Shown here: one piece after another, positions 25,887 to 33,908 of the stretch
Position numbering within the stretch: position 1 is the stretch's first letter
Layout of the letters: every line of letters starts with the position of its first letter
Assembly: GCA_000702025.1 (NCBI GenBank)
Contig: JNKJ01000021.1
Span: 1-64,000 of the forward strand
Source: Blautia schinkii DSM 10518
GTDB lineage: Bacteria > Bacillota > Clostridia > Lachnospirales > Lachnospiraceae
Length of the DNA: 64,000 nucleotides
Direction of reading: 5' to 3'
Translations under genes and position numbers: made by a program
The notes under the pieces: generated by a model
Told to the model about the DNA's origin: nothing
The model's database searches: none
What the model saw: the letters and a program-made list of their open reading frames with translations, nothing else

Positions 25887-26732
25887 ATGTTTGATAGAAG
25901 AGAAAAGAATATAGATATATTTAGAGATTCGGTGAAATTGATGAAAGCTAATTTTAGATTGAAGCAGTCTGTAGAGGATTCGATTCAGAAGCAGAAGCTG
26001 TACTTGGAATCGAATGAAATAGCTATCCCAGATGATAAGAATATAGCTTGTCAAACGCTTGTTTCAAAAAAGAGAAGCTTTGAAGCAGCTTCAGAATATG
26101 CGAGATTAGGCAAGAAGGTTTGTGTGCTTAATTTTGCATCGGCTACTAATCCAGGTGGTGGAGTGACACATGGAAGTTCTGCACAGGAAGAGTGCTTATG
26201 CAGATGTAGTACATTATATCCTTGTTTGAATATAGATACTATATGGAGGCAGTTTTATAAGCCTCATAGAAAAGCAGAGAATCCTTTGTATAATAACGAT
26301 TGTTTATACACACCAGGTGTTGTTGTATTCAAAAGTGATATTTCATTCCCGGAAAGAATGGAAGAAAAGGATTGGTATCAAGTAGATGTATTGACTTGTG
26401 CAGCACCTAATCTGAGAAATATTCCAAGCAACAGTATGAATCCATCTGCGGGAAAGAAGGCTATGAATGTTAGCAATAGCAGCTTATATGAGCTTCATAT
26501 AAAAAGAATTGAGTGCATATTTAAGGCAGCGGCAGCTAATGGAGCGGAAGTCCTTGTGTTGGGGGCATTTGGCTGTGGGGCATTTTGCAATCCCCCTGAG
26601 GTTGTGGCGAAAGCTTTTAGGAACGTACAGGAGAAATATGCAGGGTATTTTGAGACGATAGAGTATGCGGTGTTCTGCAGAGGACATGAGACAGAGAATT
26701 ATGACGCGTTTTGCAAGGCGTTTAAGGAATAG
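25887..26732 (+). CDS. TIGR02452 family poly(ADP-ribose) glycohydrolase-type macrodomain protein
   Basis: Microbial PARG-like protein of 281 residues that would remove ADP-ribose chains or modifications. The family signature is complete: NFASATNPGGGVTHGSSAQE followed by ECLCRCSTLY, covering the GGG loop and the QEE catalytic glutamates near residues 88-102. Further blocks: VLTCAAPNLRN and VLVLGAFGCGAFCNPPEVVA, the macrodomain end. The start at 25887 (MFDRREK) is preferred over a GTG nine bases earlier. It lies downstream of RNA ligase, coiled-coil and tRNA-like RNA; this combination fits RNA repair or reversal of RNA/protein ADP-ribosylation. Confidence 0.9.
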   Translation: MFDRREKNIDIFRDSVKLMKANFRLKQSVEDSIQKQKLYLESNEIAIPDDKNIACQTLVSKKRSFEAASEYARLGKKVCVLNFASATNPGGGVTHGSSAQEECLCRCSTLYPCLNIDTIWRQFYKPHRKAENPLYNNDCLYTPGVVVFKSDISFPERMEEKDWYQVDVLTCAAPNLRNIPSNSMNPSAGKKAMNVSNSSLYELHIKRIECIFKAAAANGAEVLVLGAFGCGAFCNPPEVVAKAFRNVQEKYAGYFETIEYAVFCRGHETENYDAFCKAFKE

Positions 26733-26801
26733 ATTCCGGTTATGTGGACATTATATAGTCCGCCTATTATGGGAGAATCAGCATAAAGGAGGAGGTGTAG
26801 T

Positions 26802-26837
26802 ATGAACCCATATAGAGTAGGATCTTTTAATTTATAA
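26802..26837 (+). CDS. very short frame (11 codons) with strong ribosome binding site
   Basis: MNPYRVGSFNL behind AAGGAGGAGGTG. The binding site is among the best in the window, yet the frame stops after 11 codons. Probably a truncated gene remnant or a leader peptide. The rest of 26733-27030 has no gene. Confidence 0.3.
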   Translation: MNPYRVGSFNL

Positions 26838-26976
26838 AAGTTCAGTGCAAATACTCATAAGGATATTCATTTTGTTTCAAAAACAGCACTCCGGAAGAAT
26901 TATACAAATCTGCCAATAATGAAATGATACAAAATCAAGTATTATAATGTGAAAATTGTGAAAAACTCACAAAAAC

Positions 26977-27014
26977 TTGACATAAAATATTGAAAATGGT
27001 ATATTCTATACCAT
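26977..27014 (+). promoter_or_regulatory. promoter and operator of rloAB
   Basis: TTGACA (26977-26982), 17 bp, TATATT (27000-27005), almost consensus. A perfect palindrome ATGGTATA-TTC-TATACCAT (26996-27014) overlaps the -10 and the expected start of transcription, the place for a repressor site. Confidence 0.8.
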
Positions 27015-27030
27015 AAGGAGGTGCTGTGAT

Positions 27031-28227
27031 ATGTTGGTGCAGTTTATGCTGAAAAATGTTTTATCCTTTAAGGACGAAACAGTATTGGATATGACAGCAA
27101 TTAATGCGTACAAAGAGCATGAGAGTAATTTGATTGATATTAAAGCTAAAGAAAAGTTTCTCAGAGTTGCAGCGATTTATGGAGCCAATGCCAGTGGAAA
27201 ATCAAATCTATATTTAGCTATGACCTATTTTCAAAGAATAATCGTAGAGTCACTGAATAACGTTGACGATGGTGCGAATACTGCTATAAAAAAATTCTAT
27301 GTGCCGTTTTCTTTTGAGAACGACAATAGGGAAAATTCTGAATTTCAAATTATCGAAATTTTGGGAGATTTCGAGTACCGTTATGGATTTGAATATAATG
27401 CAGAATGCATTGTAATGGAATGGTTATATAGAAAAAACTTAAAAACGAACAGAACAGCAATTATTTTTGAGAGAACAACAGAGGCTGTAGAATTTGGTGC
27501 AGCAGTAAGAAAAGAATGTGAAGTATATAAAGAGCAGCTTCCGGTAGAAACATTGGCATTATCTTTTTTAAATAAATTGAAATTAAAAACTGATATTTTC
27601 AGAAGTGTCTATTCAGGAATCATGGATACTTTGGTTGTCCCGACGAATTTCTGTGAAGACGCGAGAATACTCCAGACCTTTTTACCTCAGGTTATCGATC
27701 ATGACAAAGAAAAATTAGTAGGGTTTTTAAATGCTATTGATACGGGGATTAAGGATATTAAATATGATGATAGTGATAAGGAAACTAAATTTGTAACCTT
27801 CCATAAAGGGAGAGATGAGCAGGAGTATCCGTTAGACTTGTATTACGAGTCTGAGGGAACTATAAAGAGTATTATGCTGTTTATTTATGCGCGTATGGCC
27901 ATTCATAATAATCGTTCCATTTTTGTAGATGAATTAAATGTAAAACTTCACCCTCTTCTTCTGAAATTTATTATCGATTTGTTTTATAACGAAACTTCAA
28001 CTGCTCAACTGATTTATACAACCCATGACACTACATTAATGGACAAAAAATTCTTTAGAAGAGATCAAATCTGGTTTGTACAGAAGGATGAATTCGGATA
28101 TTCGGAATTGGTTGCTCTGTCTGATTTTAAAGTCAGATCAGATGCTTCTTTTGAAAAAGACTATTTGGCAGGGGTATACGGGGGGATTCCGCTTCTTCGG
28201 GATTTTGATATGAAAGAAGGTGAATAG
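27031..28227 (+). CDS. rloA: RloA-like AAA family ATPase
   Basis: SMC/OLD-like ATPase of 398 residues, probable defence protein. The N-terminal strand MLVQFMLKNVLSFKDETVLD, where FKDE replaces the usual FRD, precedes Walker A GANASGKSN near residue 50. Toward the C-terminus are Walker B-type FVDELNVKLHP near residue 305 and the H-loop TTHDTTLMD. Start preceded by AAGGAGGTG. The downstream gene begins directly at its stop codon and encodes RloB. RloA/RloB were first described as restriction-linked genes in Campylobacter and resemble AbiL abortive-infection pairs; no restriction genes are seen here. Confidence 0.88.
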   Translation: MLVQFMLKNVLSFKDETVLDMTAINAYKEHESNLIDIKAKEKFLRVAAIYGANASGKSNLYLAMTYFQRIIVESLNNVDDGANTAIKKFYVPFSFENDNRENSEFQIIEILGDFEYRYGFEYNAECIVMEWLYRKNLKTNRTAIIFERTTEAVEFGAAVRKECEVYKEQLPVETLALSFLNKLKLKTDIFRSVYSGIMDTLVVPTNFCEDARILQTFLPQVIDHDKEKLVGFLNAIDTGIKDIKYDDSDKETKFVTFHKGRDEQEYPLDLYYESEGTIKSIMLFIYARMAIHNNRSIFVDELNVKLHPLLLKFIIDLFYNETSTAQLIYTTHDTTLMDKKFFRRDQIWFVQKDEFGYSELVALSDFKVRSDASFEKDYLAGVYGGIPLLRDFDMKEGE

Positions 28228-28911
28228 ATGGGGAGCGATGATCTGTTTAAAAAGAGGCGGGAAGACAGAAGAAGAAGGCAATACGAATACAAAAAACCAA
28301 GAGCCAATTCTTTTTTAATAGTAACGGAAGGCAAACGTACAGAACCTTTATATTTCAAAGGAATGGAAAAAATTATTAAGGGGCGGATTGGCGGGATAGT
28401 GGATGTAGTTGAAAATCCTGTAATTGATATTTATGGGGAAGGCTGTTCTACCGGAAAACTCATTGAGGTTACGGAACGAATAGTGAAAAATGCAAAAATA
28501 AATTATCAAAATATATGGGTGGTATTTGATAAAGATGATTTTGAAGATTTTGATCAGGCGATAAAACAAGGGAAAGAAAAAGGCTATAAGGTAGCATGGA
28601 GCAATCAATCTTTTGAATATTGGATTTATTTACACTTCTATTTTAGTGATGCCGCATTGCATAGGGATGATTGGAATGAGAAGCTTAATGAAATATTTAA
28701 ACAGTATAATCTGGGGGAAGGGAAATACCAAAAAAATTACCAGGATATTTTTCGTATGGTAAACAATTATGATGGTGTGAATACAGCAATAAAAAATGCC
28801 AAAAGAAGGATGGCAGGCTTCGACGTAGAAAACGGTAAGCCGTCTGAATATGACCCGGGAACGGTAGTGTATAAGCTAGTTGAAGAGCTTAAGCAATATA
28901 TTGATGAGTAA
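28228..28911 (+). CDS. rloB: RloB-like TOPRIM-type protein
   Basis: Partner of RloA, 227 residues. The basic N-terminus (KKRREDRRRRQYEYKK) precedes FLIVTEGKRTEPLYFKGM, with the TOPRIM-type glutamate, and later WVVFDKDDFEDF with the acidic pair. The pattern E...DxD fits a TOPRIM nuclease-like fold as in OLD proteins, split here from its ATPase. SNQSFEYWIYLHF is a family block. It starts immediately after the RloA stop. Target nucleic acid unknown. Confidence 0.87.
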   Translation: MGSDDLFKKRREDRRRRQYEYKKPRANSFLIVTEGKRTEPLYFKGMEKIIKGRIGGIVDVVENPVIDIYGEGCSTGKLIEVTERIVKNAKINYQNIWVVFDKDDFEDFDQAIKQGKEKGYKVAWSNQSFEYWIYLHFYFSDAALHRDDWNEKLNEIFKQYNLGEGKYQKNYQDIFRMVNNYDGVNTAIKNAKRRMAGFDVENGKPSEYDPGTVVYKLVEELKQYIDE

Positions 28912-28984
28912 ACATGGGATTTTTATAATAAATTCATATGAAGAGAAGATTATGGTAATACTGGAAAAGCTGAAAGTATGCGAA

Positions 28985-29032
28985 AAGGAGAGTGTGTGAC
29001 TAATAGGAGGAGTCATGCCCTCTCTTTTTTTG
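28985..29032 (+). terminator. terminator after rloB
   Basis: GGAGAGTGTGTGACT / AGTCATGCCCTCTC imperfect stem followed by seven T; closes the accessory island. The remaining 29033-29176 holds only the leader of the next operon. Confidence 0.75.
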
Positions 29033-29176
29033 ACGAATTTTCCGCCGATAAAAGAATCTTATACAAAATAAAAGTTTTCTTTATGTAATCCCCCTTCAAT
29101 CTACAGTAAATTAGAATCATCAAAGGAATTCAATGCGCATACGAAGGAGAATGAAATCAGAAGGAGGTGGCACAAC

Positions 29177-30673
29177 TTGGAGAAGAAGGTTCTTTTAGAA
29201 GTAAATCATATTTTCAAATCCTTTGGTATTACCAAGGCGTTGAAGGATGTATCCTTCAAGGTGTACGGTGGCGAAGTGAGAGGTCTGATCGGTGAAAACG
29301 GTTCAGGAAAATCCACAGTATCTTCGATTATCTCGGGAATACAGAAGGCTGACCAGGGAGATATGGTTTATGAGGGAAAGGCCTACCAACCGGAGAATAT
29401 ACTTGATGCTAACAGCCAGCATATCTGTATGATCGTGCAGGAACAGAGCACGGTTGCAACTATATCTGTCGCGGCTAATATTTTTATCGGTAAGGAAGAT
29501 ATGTTTTCCAAGGCAGGTGTGGTGGACAGCAGAAAAATGGAGGCAGAGGCCCGCAAGGCGCTGGAGGAGGTGCAGATTAAACATATCCAGCCCGGCACGC
29601 TGACGAAATACCTGAGTTTTGAGGACAGAAAGCTGATTGAAATTGCAAGGGCATTTTACATGAAGCCGAAAATATTGATTGTAGACGAAACAACCACCGC
29701 GTTGTCGAGACAGGGACGTGAGCTTTTGTATTCCCTAATGGAGCGTCTGTGTAAGGAGGGTGGTTCTGTACTTTTCATCTCTCACGATATTGAGGAGGTA
29801 ATGGCAAAAAGTAATGCGGTTACTGTGCTGAAAGACGGAGTGATGACAGCAACCTTGGAGAAAAGCGAATTTTCCGAAGATAAGATCCGAAACCTGATGG
29901 TGGGAAGAGAAATCAGCAGTGATTATTACCGGGTGGACAAGGAATGCAAGTATGAAAATAAAGTGGTACTTAAAGCAGAAAACATTACACATGGAATGCT
30001 GAAGGACGTCACAGTGGAGCTGCATAAGGGAGAGATTCTTGGAATAGGCGGTTTGACAGAATGCGGAATGCATGATTTAGGAAAGCTGATGTTCGGGGTT
30101 ATGAAGCCCGAGCGGGGAAAGGTGGTCTTTAACGGGAGCATTCCTGTCACCACACCCAGTATAGCAATCAAAAACCACATTGGATATATGTCAAAAAACA
30201 GAGACACGGAGGCGCTTCTCACTACCTTATCCATACAGGATAACATCTGTGTTTCGGGATATCAGGAGATTTCTCAAAAGGGGATTATAACAGCCAGAGC
30301 GGAACGGGAGTTTTCCGGAAAGTGGGCAAATGAAATCAATGTGAAAATGTCCTCAGTCAAAGCATCCGTGAACAGCCTGAGCGGCGGAAATAAGCAAAAG
30401 GTTGTAGTTGCCAAATGGCTTGCCAACGGAACAGAGATTTTTATTATGGACTGTCCCACACGAGGAATTGACGTGGGAGTTAAAGCTGCTATTTACCGGC
30501 TGATGGAACGTCTTAAGGCAGAAGGAAAATCTATTTTAATGATTTCCGAGGAACTGACCGAGCTTCTGGGTATGAGTGACAGAATCATTATCCTGAAGGA
30601 CGGCAGAACCGCAGGTGAATTCAGAAGAGATGAGGTATTTACTGAACAGAAAATCATAGAGGTTATGATATAA
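29177..30673 (+). CDS. sugar ABC transporter, tandem ATPase (atypical second site)
   Basis: RbsA-like ATPase of 498 residues starting with TTG behind AAGGAGGTGG. Domain 1 has Walker A GENGSGKST and Walker B LIVDETTTAL with its catalytic Glu, but a weak signature (LSFEDRKLIEIAR). Domain 2 has the signature LSGGNKQKVVVAK, while Walker B reads IMDCPTRGIDVG: Cys replaces the Glu found in both other ATPases of this window (MDEPTRGID, LDEPTRGID). The second site is thus probably non-hydrolytic, the first one active. It begins the rhamnosidase-linked operon. Confidence 0.88.
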   Translation: MEKKVLLEVNHIFKSFGITKALKDVSFKVYGGEVRGLIGENGSGKSTVSSIISGIQKADQGDMVYEGKAYQPENILDANSQHICMIVQEQSTVATISVAANIFIGKEDMFSKAGVVDSRKMEAEARKALEEVQIKHIQPGTLTKYLSFEDRKLIEIARAFYMKPKILIVDETTTALSRQGRELLYSLMERLCKEGGSVLFISHDIEEVMAKSNAVTVLKDGVMTATLEKSEFSEDKIRNLMVGREISSDYYRVDKECKYENKVVLKAENITHGMLKDVTVELHKGEILGIGGLTECGMHDLGKLMFGVMKPERGKVVFNGSIPVTTPSIAIKNHIGYMSKNRDTEALLTTLSIQDNICVSGYQEISQKGIITARAEREFSGKWANEINVKMSSVKASVNSLSGGNKQKVVVAKWLANGTEIFIMDCPTRGIDVGVKAAIYRLMERLKAEGKSILMISEELTELLGMSDRIIILKDGRTAGEFRRDEVFTEQKIIEVMI

Positions 30674-30691
30674 GGAAGGAGGAAGCAGAAT

Positions 30692-31672
30692 ATGAATGAA
30701 AAAATATTGACGCTAAAGGAAAACAATTTAAAGCAAAAAGAAAACAGCGATGAAAGAAAACAAATGCTTCTGACTTCTGTCCCTGTGATTGTTTTGGTGC
30801 TGATGGTCATCTTTTTTGAGATTGTCAGTGAGGGACGTTTGCTTTCCCTGCGGAATATTGATGCACTGTTTAATTCCATGTTTTCTATTGCTTTAGGAGC
30901 ATCCGGGGTAGCGTTTCTTATGGCGCAGGGCAGTCTGGACTTTTCTATGGGAGGTATTGTGGGTCTTACGGCAGCTCTCTCCGGCTTCGCGGCAGGAGTC
31001 AGCCCGGTATTGTCTGTTGTGGTGGGAATTATTACAGGTGGTCTGTGTGGCCTGTTGAATGGTATTATACATGCAAAGTTTAAGGTATCGGCTATTATCA
31101 CTACCTTATCGACTGCGTTTATTTTTAGGGGAATACAGGGAACCTTGATTACCCAGGGCGCCGTGAGCCTGCCCGGAAGTATGATGTTTCTGGAGGATAC
31201 CACAATCAAGGTTACGCTGATGATGGCAGTGTTTATTGTGTGCGGAATTTTCTACACAAAGACAAAGACCGGAAAATTCTGTAAAGCCATAGGCGCAGGA
31301 GAAGAGGCTTCCCACCAATCCGGAATTAAGGTAACGAAATATAAAATCGGTTGCTTTGTCCTGTCGGGTGCAATGGCCGGGCTGGTTGGATTTTTTTACC
31401 TGGTAAGAGCAGCGTCCGCATCTGCCAATACAGGTTCGGGTTTTGAATTCGATGTACTGCTGGCTATGCTTTTGGGCGGAATGCCGATTTCCGGCGGTTC
31501 CGGTGCGAGATTCCGAAGTGTGATAATCGGAAGCTTAATCATGACTGTTTTATCCAACGGCATGATTCTCTGGGGCTTGGATTCTGTGCTGCAGCAGTTT
31601 ATCAGAGGTATTATTTTCCTCGTTTCCGTATCAATTTCATTCGATAGAAGAAATATTACAACTATAGTATAA
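30692..31672 (+). CDS. sugar ABC transporter permease 1
   Basis: RbsC-type membrane subunit of 326 residues. A hydrophilic N-terminus of about 30 residues (KENNLKQKENSDERKQ) is followed by some nine hydrophobic segments. Family blocks: GVAFLMAQGSLDFSMGGIVG, LLNGIIHAKFKVSAIITTLS and AMLLGGMPISGGSGARFRS. Lies 18 bp after the ATPase with AAGGAGGAAG upstream. Forms a heteromeric channel with permease 2 at 32858. Confidence 0.9.
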   Translation: MNEKILTLKENNLKQKENSDERKQMLLTSVPVIVLVLMVIFFEIVSEGRLLSLRNIDALFNSMFSIALGASGVAFLMAQGSLDFSMGGIVGLTAALSGFAAGVSPVLSVVVGIITGGLCGLLNGIIHAKFKVSAIITTLSTAFIFRGIQGTLITQGAVSLPGSMMFLEDTTIKVTLMMAVFIVCGIFYTKTKTGKFCKAIGAGEEASHQSGIKVTKYKIGCFVLSGAMAGLVGFFYLVRAASASANTGSGFEFDVLLAMLLGGMPISGGSGARFRSVIIGSLIMTVLSNGMILWGLDSVLQQFIRGIIFLVSVSISFDRRNITTIV

Positions 31673-31695
31673 TAAAAAACAGGAGGGTTTTTAAA

Positions 31696-32829
31696 ATGAA
31701 GAAAAGATTAGTGGCAGTTACAATGGCGGCAGTGATGGCAGCAGGAACATTTGGGGTGACGGTACCTGTTTATGCGAAGGATGACAGTTCCTTTACTATT
31801 GGAGCGCGTTTCCCTGTGACAATTGACCAGATGCAGCAGCAGACCATGGATAATATCACACAACTGGTAGAGGCAGCAGGAGGAGAGCTCCTGGTGGAAA
31901 ATGCGGCATTGACACCGGAGGGCAATATCCAGGCTTATGAAAGATTGATTGCAGCAGGCGTAGACGGACTGGTAGTCATTCCCGCAGCAGACTCTGTATT
32001 GCCCCGAATTAAAGAGATGTGCGAGGATGCGGAGATTCCGTGGTCTGTTTACTATCGATCCATCCTTGACGAGGACATAAAGAAGGAAGTAGAATCTTCC
32101 GAATATTATCTGGGAAATACATACGAAGACGAAATCATGGCAGGATACAACCTGACGGCTAAAATGGGCGAGGCCGGATGCAAGAATATTGTTCTGTTTT
32201 CCACTGCACTCGGCGATACGACCGGAGCACAGAGGGAAGAAGGTATGAACCAGGCATGTGAGGAATATGGAATCGAAGTCATCAATGAATTCCGTGCAAC
32301 TGCCCAGGCTTCAGACGCAGCCCAGTCTATCGAGAGTGTACTTACCACCCATCCTGAGGTTGACGGAATCTTTATTGCGGCAGGAACGATCACACCGGGA
32401 ATCCTTCCGGCAATCACAAGTGTACTTGACCAGTACGGACGGGATGATGTGAAGATTACGATTATTGACTATCCGCAGGGACTTCAGGACGCTTTTGCCG
32501 ATGGCTATATGCTGGCTGCATGCGGCGGACATAATGTGACTGACCCGCTGTTTGCGACCTCCCTTGTGCTTAATAAAATTAAGGGAACCCCTCTTTCCGA
32601 GGAAGCGTTTTCGGTTCGTATCAATCAGATGATTCTGGAGAGCGAAGAAGACGTTGTGAACTATTTCAAATACTGCGAGAGCGGTGTTCCTACCTATACA
32701 CCGGATGAGGCAAAGGAAATGCTGTTTAAATGGGAAAATGATGAAGTGACGCAGGAGAGTTTCCTTAAAGTGGCAGAGGAATATACCATTGATTCTGTTA
32801 TTGAACGGCATAAAGGACTTGTTGATTGA
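31696..32829 (+). CDS. sugar ABC transporter substrate-binding protein
   Basis: Extracellular binding protein of 377 residues. Signal peptide MKKRLVAVTMAAVMAAGTFG with cleavage after VYA; no lipobox. The type I fold is seen in SFTIGARFPVTIDQMQQQTM, LIAAGVDGLVVIPAADSVLP, VLFSTALGDTTGAQREEGMN and EVDGIFIAAGTITPGILPAI. The ligand is presumably the oligosaccharide or rhamnose released from it, judging by the GH78 gene downstream. Not closely similar to the other binding proteins here. AGGAGGG precedes the start. Confidence 0.88.
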   Translation: MKKRLVAVTMAAVMAAGTFGVTVPVYAKDDSSFTIGARFPVTIDQMQQQTMDNITQLVEAAGGELLVENAALTPEGNIQAYERLIAAGVDGLVVIPAADSVLPRIKEMCEDAEIPWSVYYRSILDEDIKKEVESSEYYLGNTYEDEIMAGYNLTAKMGEAGCKNIVLFSTALGDTTGAQREEGMNQACEEYGIEVINEFRATAQASDAAQSIESVLTTHPEVDGIFIAAGTITPGILPAITSVLDQYGRDDVKITIIDYPQGLQDAFADGYMLAACGGHNVTDPLFATSLVLNKIKGTPLSEEAFSVRINQMILESEEDVVNYFKYCESGVPTYTPDEAKEMLFKWENDEVTQESFLKVAEEYTIDSVIERHKGLVD

Positions 32830-32857
32830 GAAAGCTTAGAGAAAGGCAGGTAAAAGG

Positions 32858-33826
32858 ATGGACGGGAGAAAATTAAAAGGGATAGCAGGCTCCTTACTGC
32901 TGCCTCTGGCAATCTACCTTTTGTTTGTGATTACTGCCAGGGAGCGCTTTGCGGGACTGGGTGTATTGAGAGCCATTGTCATCCAGTCGTTTATCCCGCT
33001 GCTGTGTGCATATGGGATGGTATTCGGCAGGTCCATGAGAATGCTGGATTTGAGCATTGGTTCCAGAATTATCGCTGCAAGTATGATTGGCGGAATTGCC
33101 GCGGAGAATTATAATCTGGGACTGGTTGGCTTCGTGGCGGTTACGGTGGTGTCAAGCATATTGCTCGGGGCTGTATGTGGATTGGTGTTCCGCTATTTCA
33201 GGATTCCGTCCATTGTGGTTTCCCTTGTAATTGCAATGATATTTGAGGTAATCGGGGCAAAGGTCACAAACGGAATGGGATTTTTGAAGCTGGATAAAGA
33301 ACTGGCGGTATTAGGCGGAATACCATATAATGTAATTGTGGTGATTATTACAACGATTATCTTCTATTACGTATATTATAAAACAAAGTTTTGCTATAAT
33401 GTAAGGGCAATCAGCGGAGATGAGGTGATTGCCGGGAATAATGGTATTAATGTTGCGAAAACTAAATTTTTAGCTTATGTAGTGGGAAGTTTTTTTATAG
33501 GAATTGCGGCGATCATTCAGATAAGCTATGCGACATCTATGTCAGCGAAGCTCAGTATGGAGAGCTTATCTATGTCTTTCAAACCATTGATGGCAATGAT
33601 CATCGGTGTCCAGCTCCAGGACTATATCGGACTGCCTGTAGGGATTTTTATCGGTTCCTTTATGATTTCCACATTGTTCAGCGGCCTGGTGGCATTGGGA
33701 TTCCCTGCCCCGGCGCAGGATATTGCACTGGGTGTTTTCCTGGTGATCGTGGTGTCTATGTCCACAAATACGGAGAAGATTGGAGAGCTTCTCCAAAAGC
33801 GAAAAAGAAGCAGGGCGGCAGCCTGA
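32858..33826 (+). CDS. sugar ABC transporter permease 2
   Basis: Second RbsC-type permease, 322 residues, about nine hydrophobic segments and a basic C-terminus (KRKRSRAAA). Blocks: LCAYGMVFGRSMRMLDLSIG, FRYFRIPSIVVSLVIAMIFE and ISGDEVIAGNNGINVAKTKF. Placed after the binding protein, so the transporter has the order ATPase, permease, binding protein, permease. Confidence 0.88.
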   Translation: MDGRKLKGIAGSLLLPLAIYLLFVITARERFAGLGVLRAIVIQSFIPLLCAYGMVFGRSMRMLDLSIGSRIIAASMIGGIAAENYNLGLVGFVAVTVVSSILLGAVCGLVFRYFRIPSIVVSLVIAMIFEVIGAKVTNGMGFLKLDKELAVLGGIPYNVIVVIITTIIFYYVYYKTKFCYNVRAISGDEVIAGNNGINVAKTKFLAYVVGSFFIGIAAIIQISYATSMSAKLSMESLSMSFKPLMAMIIGVQLQDYIGLPVGIFIGSFMISTLFSGLVALGFPAPAQDIALGVFLVIVVSMSTNTEKIGELLQKRKRSRAAA

Positions 33827-33908
33827 ACTTGTAAGCAGGCCGCAGCCATGGAATCATAAACAGCTAAGCGGATGAGGGATATCCGTTTCAAATGTGCGGA
33901 GAGTGATT

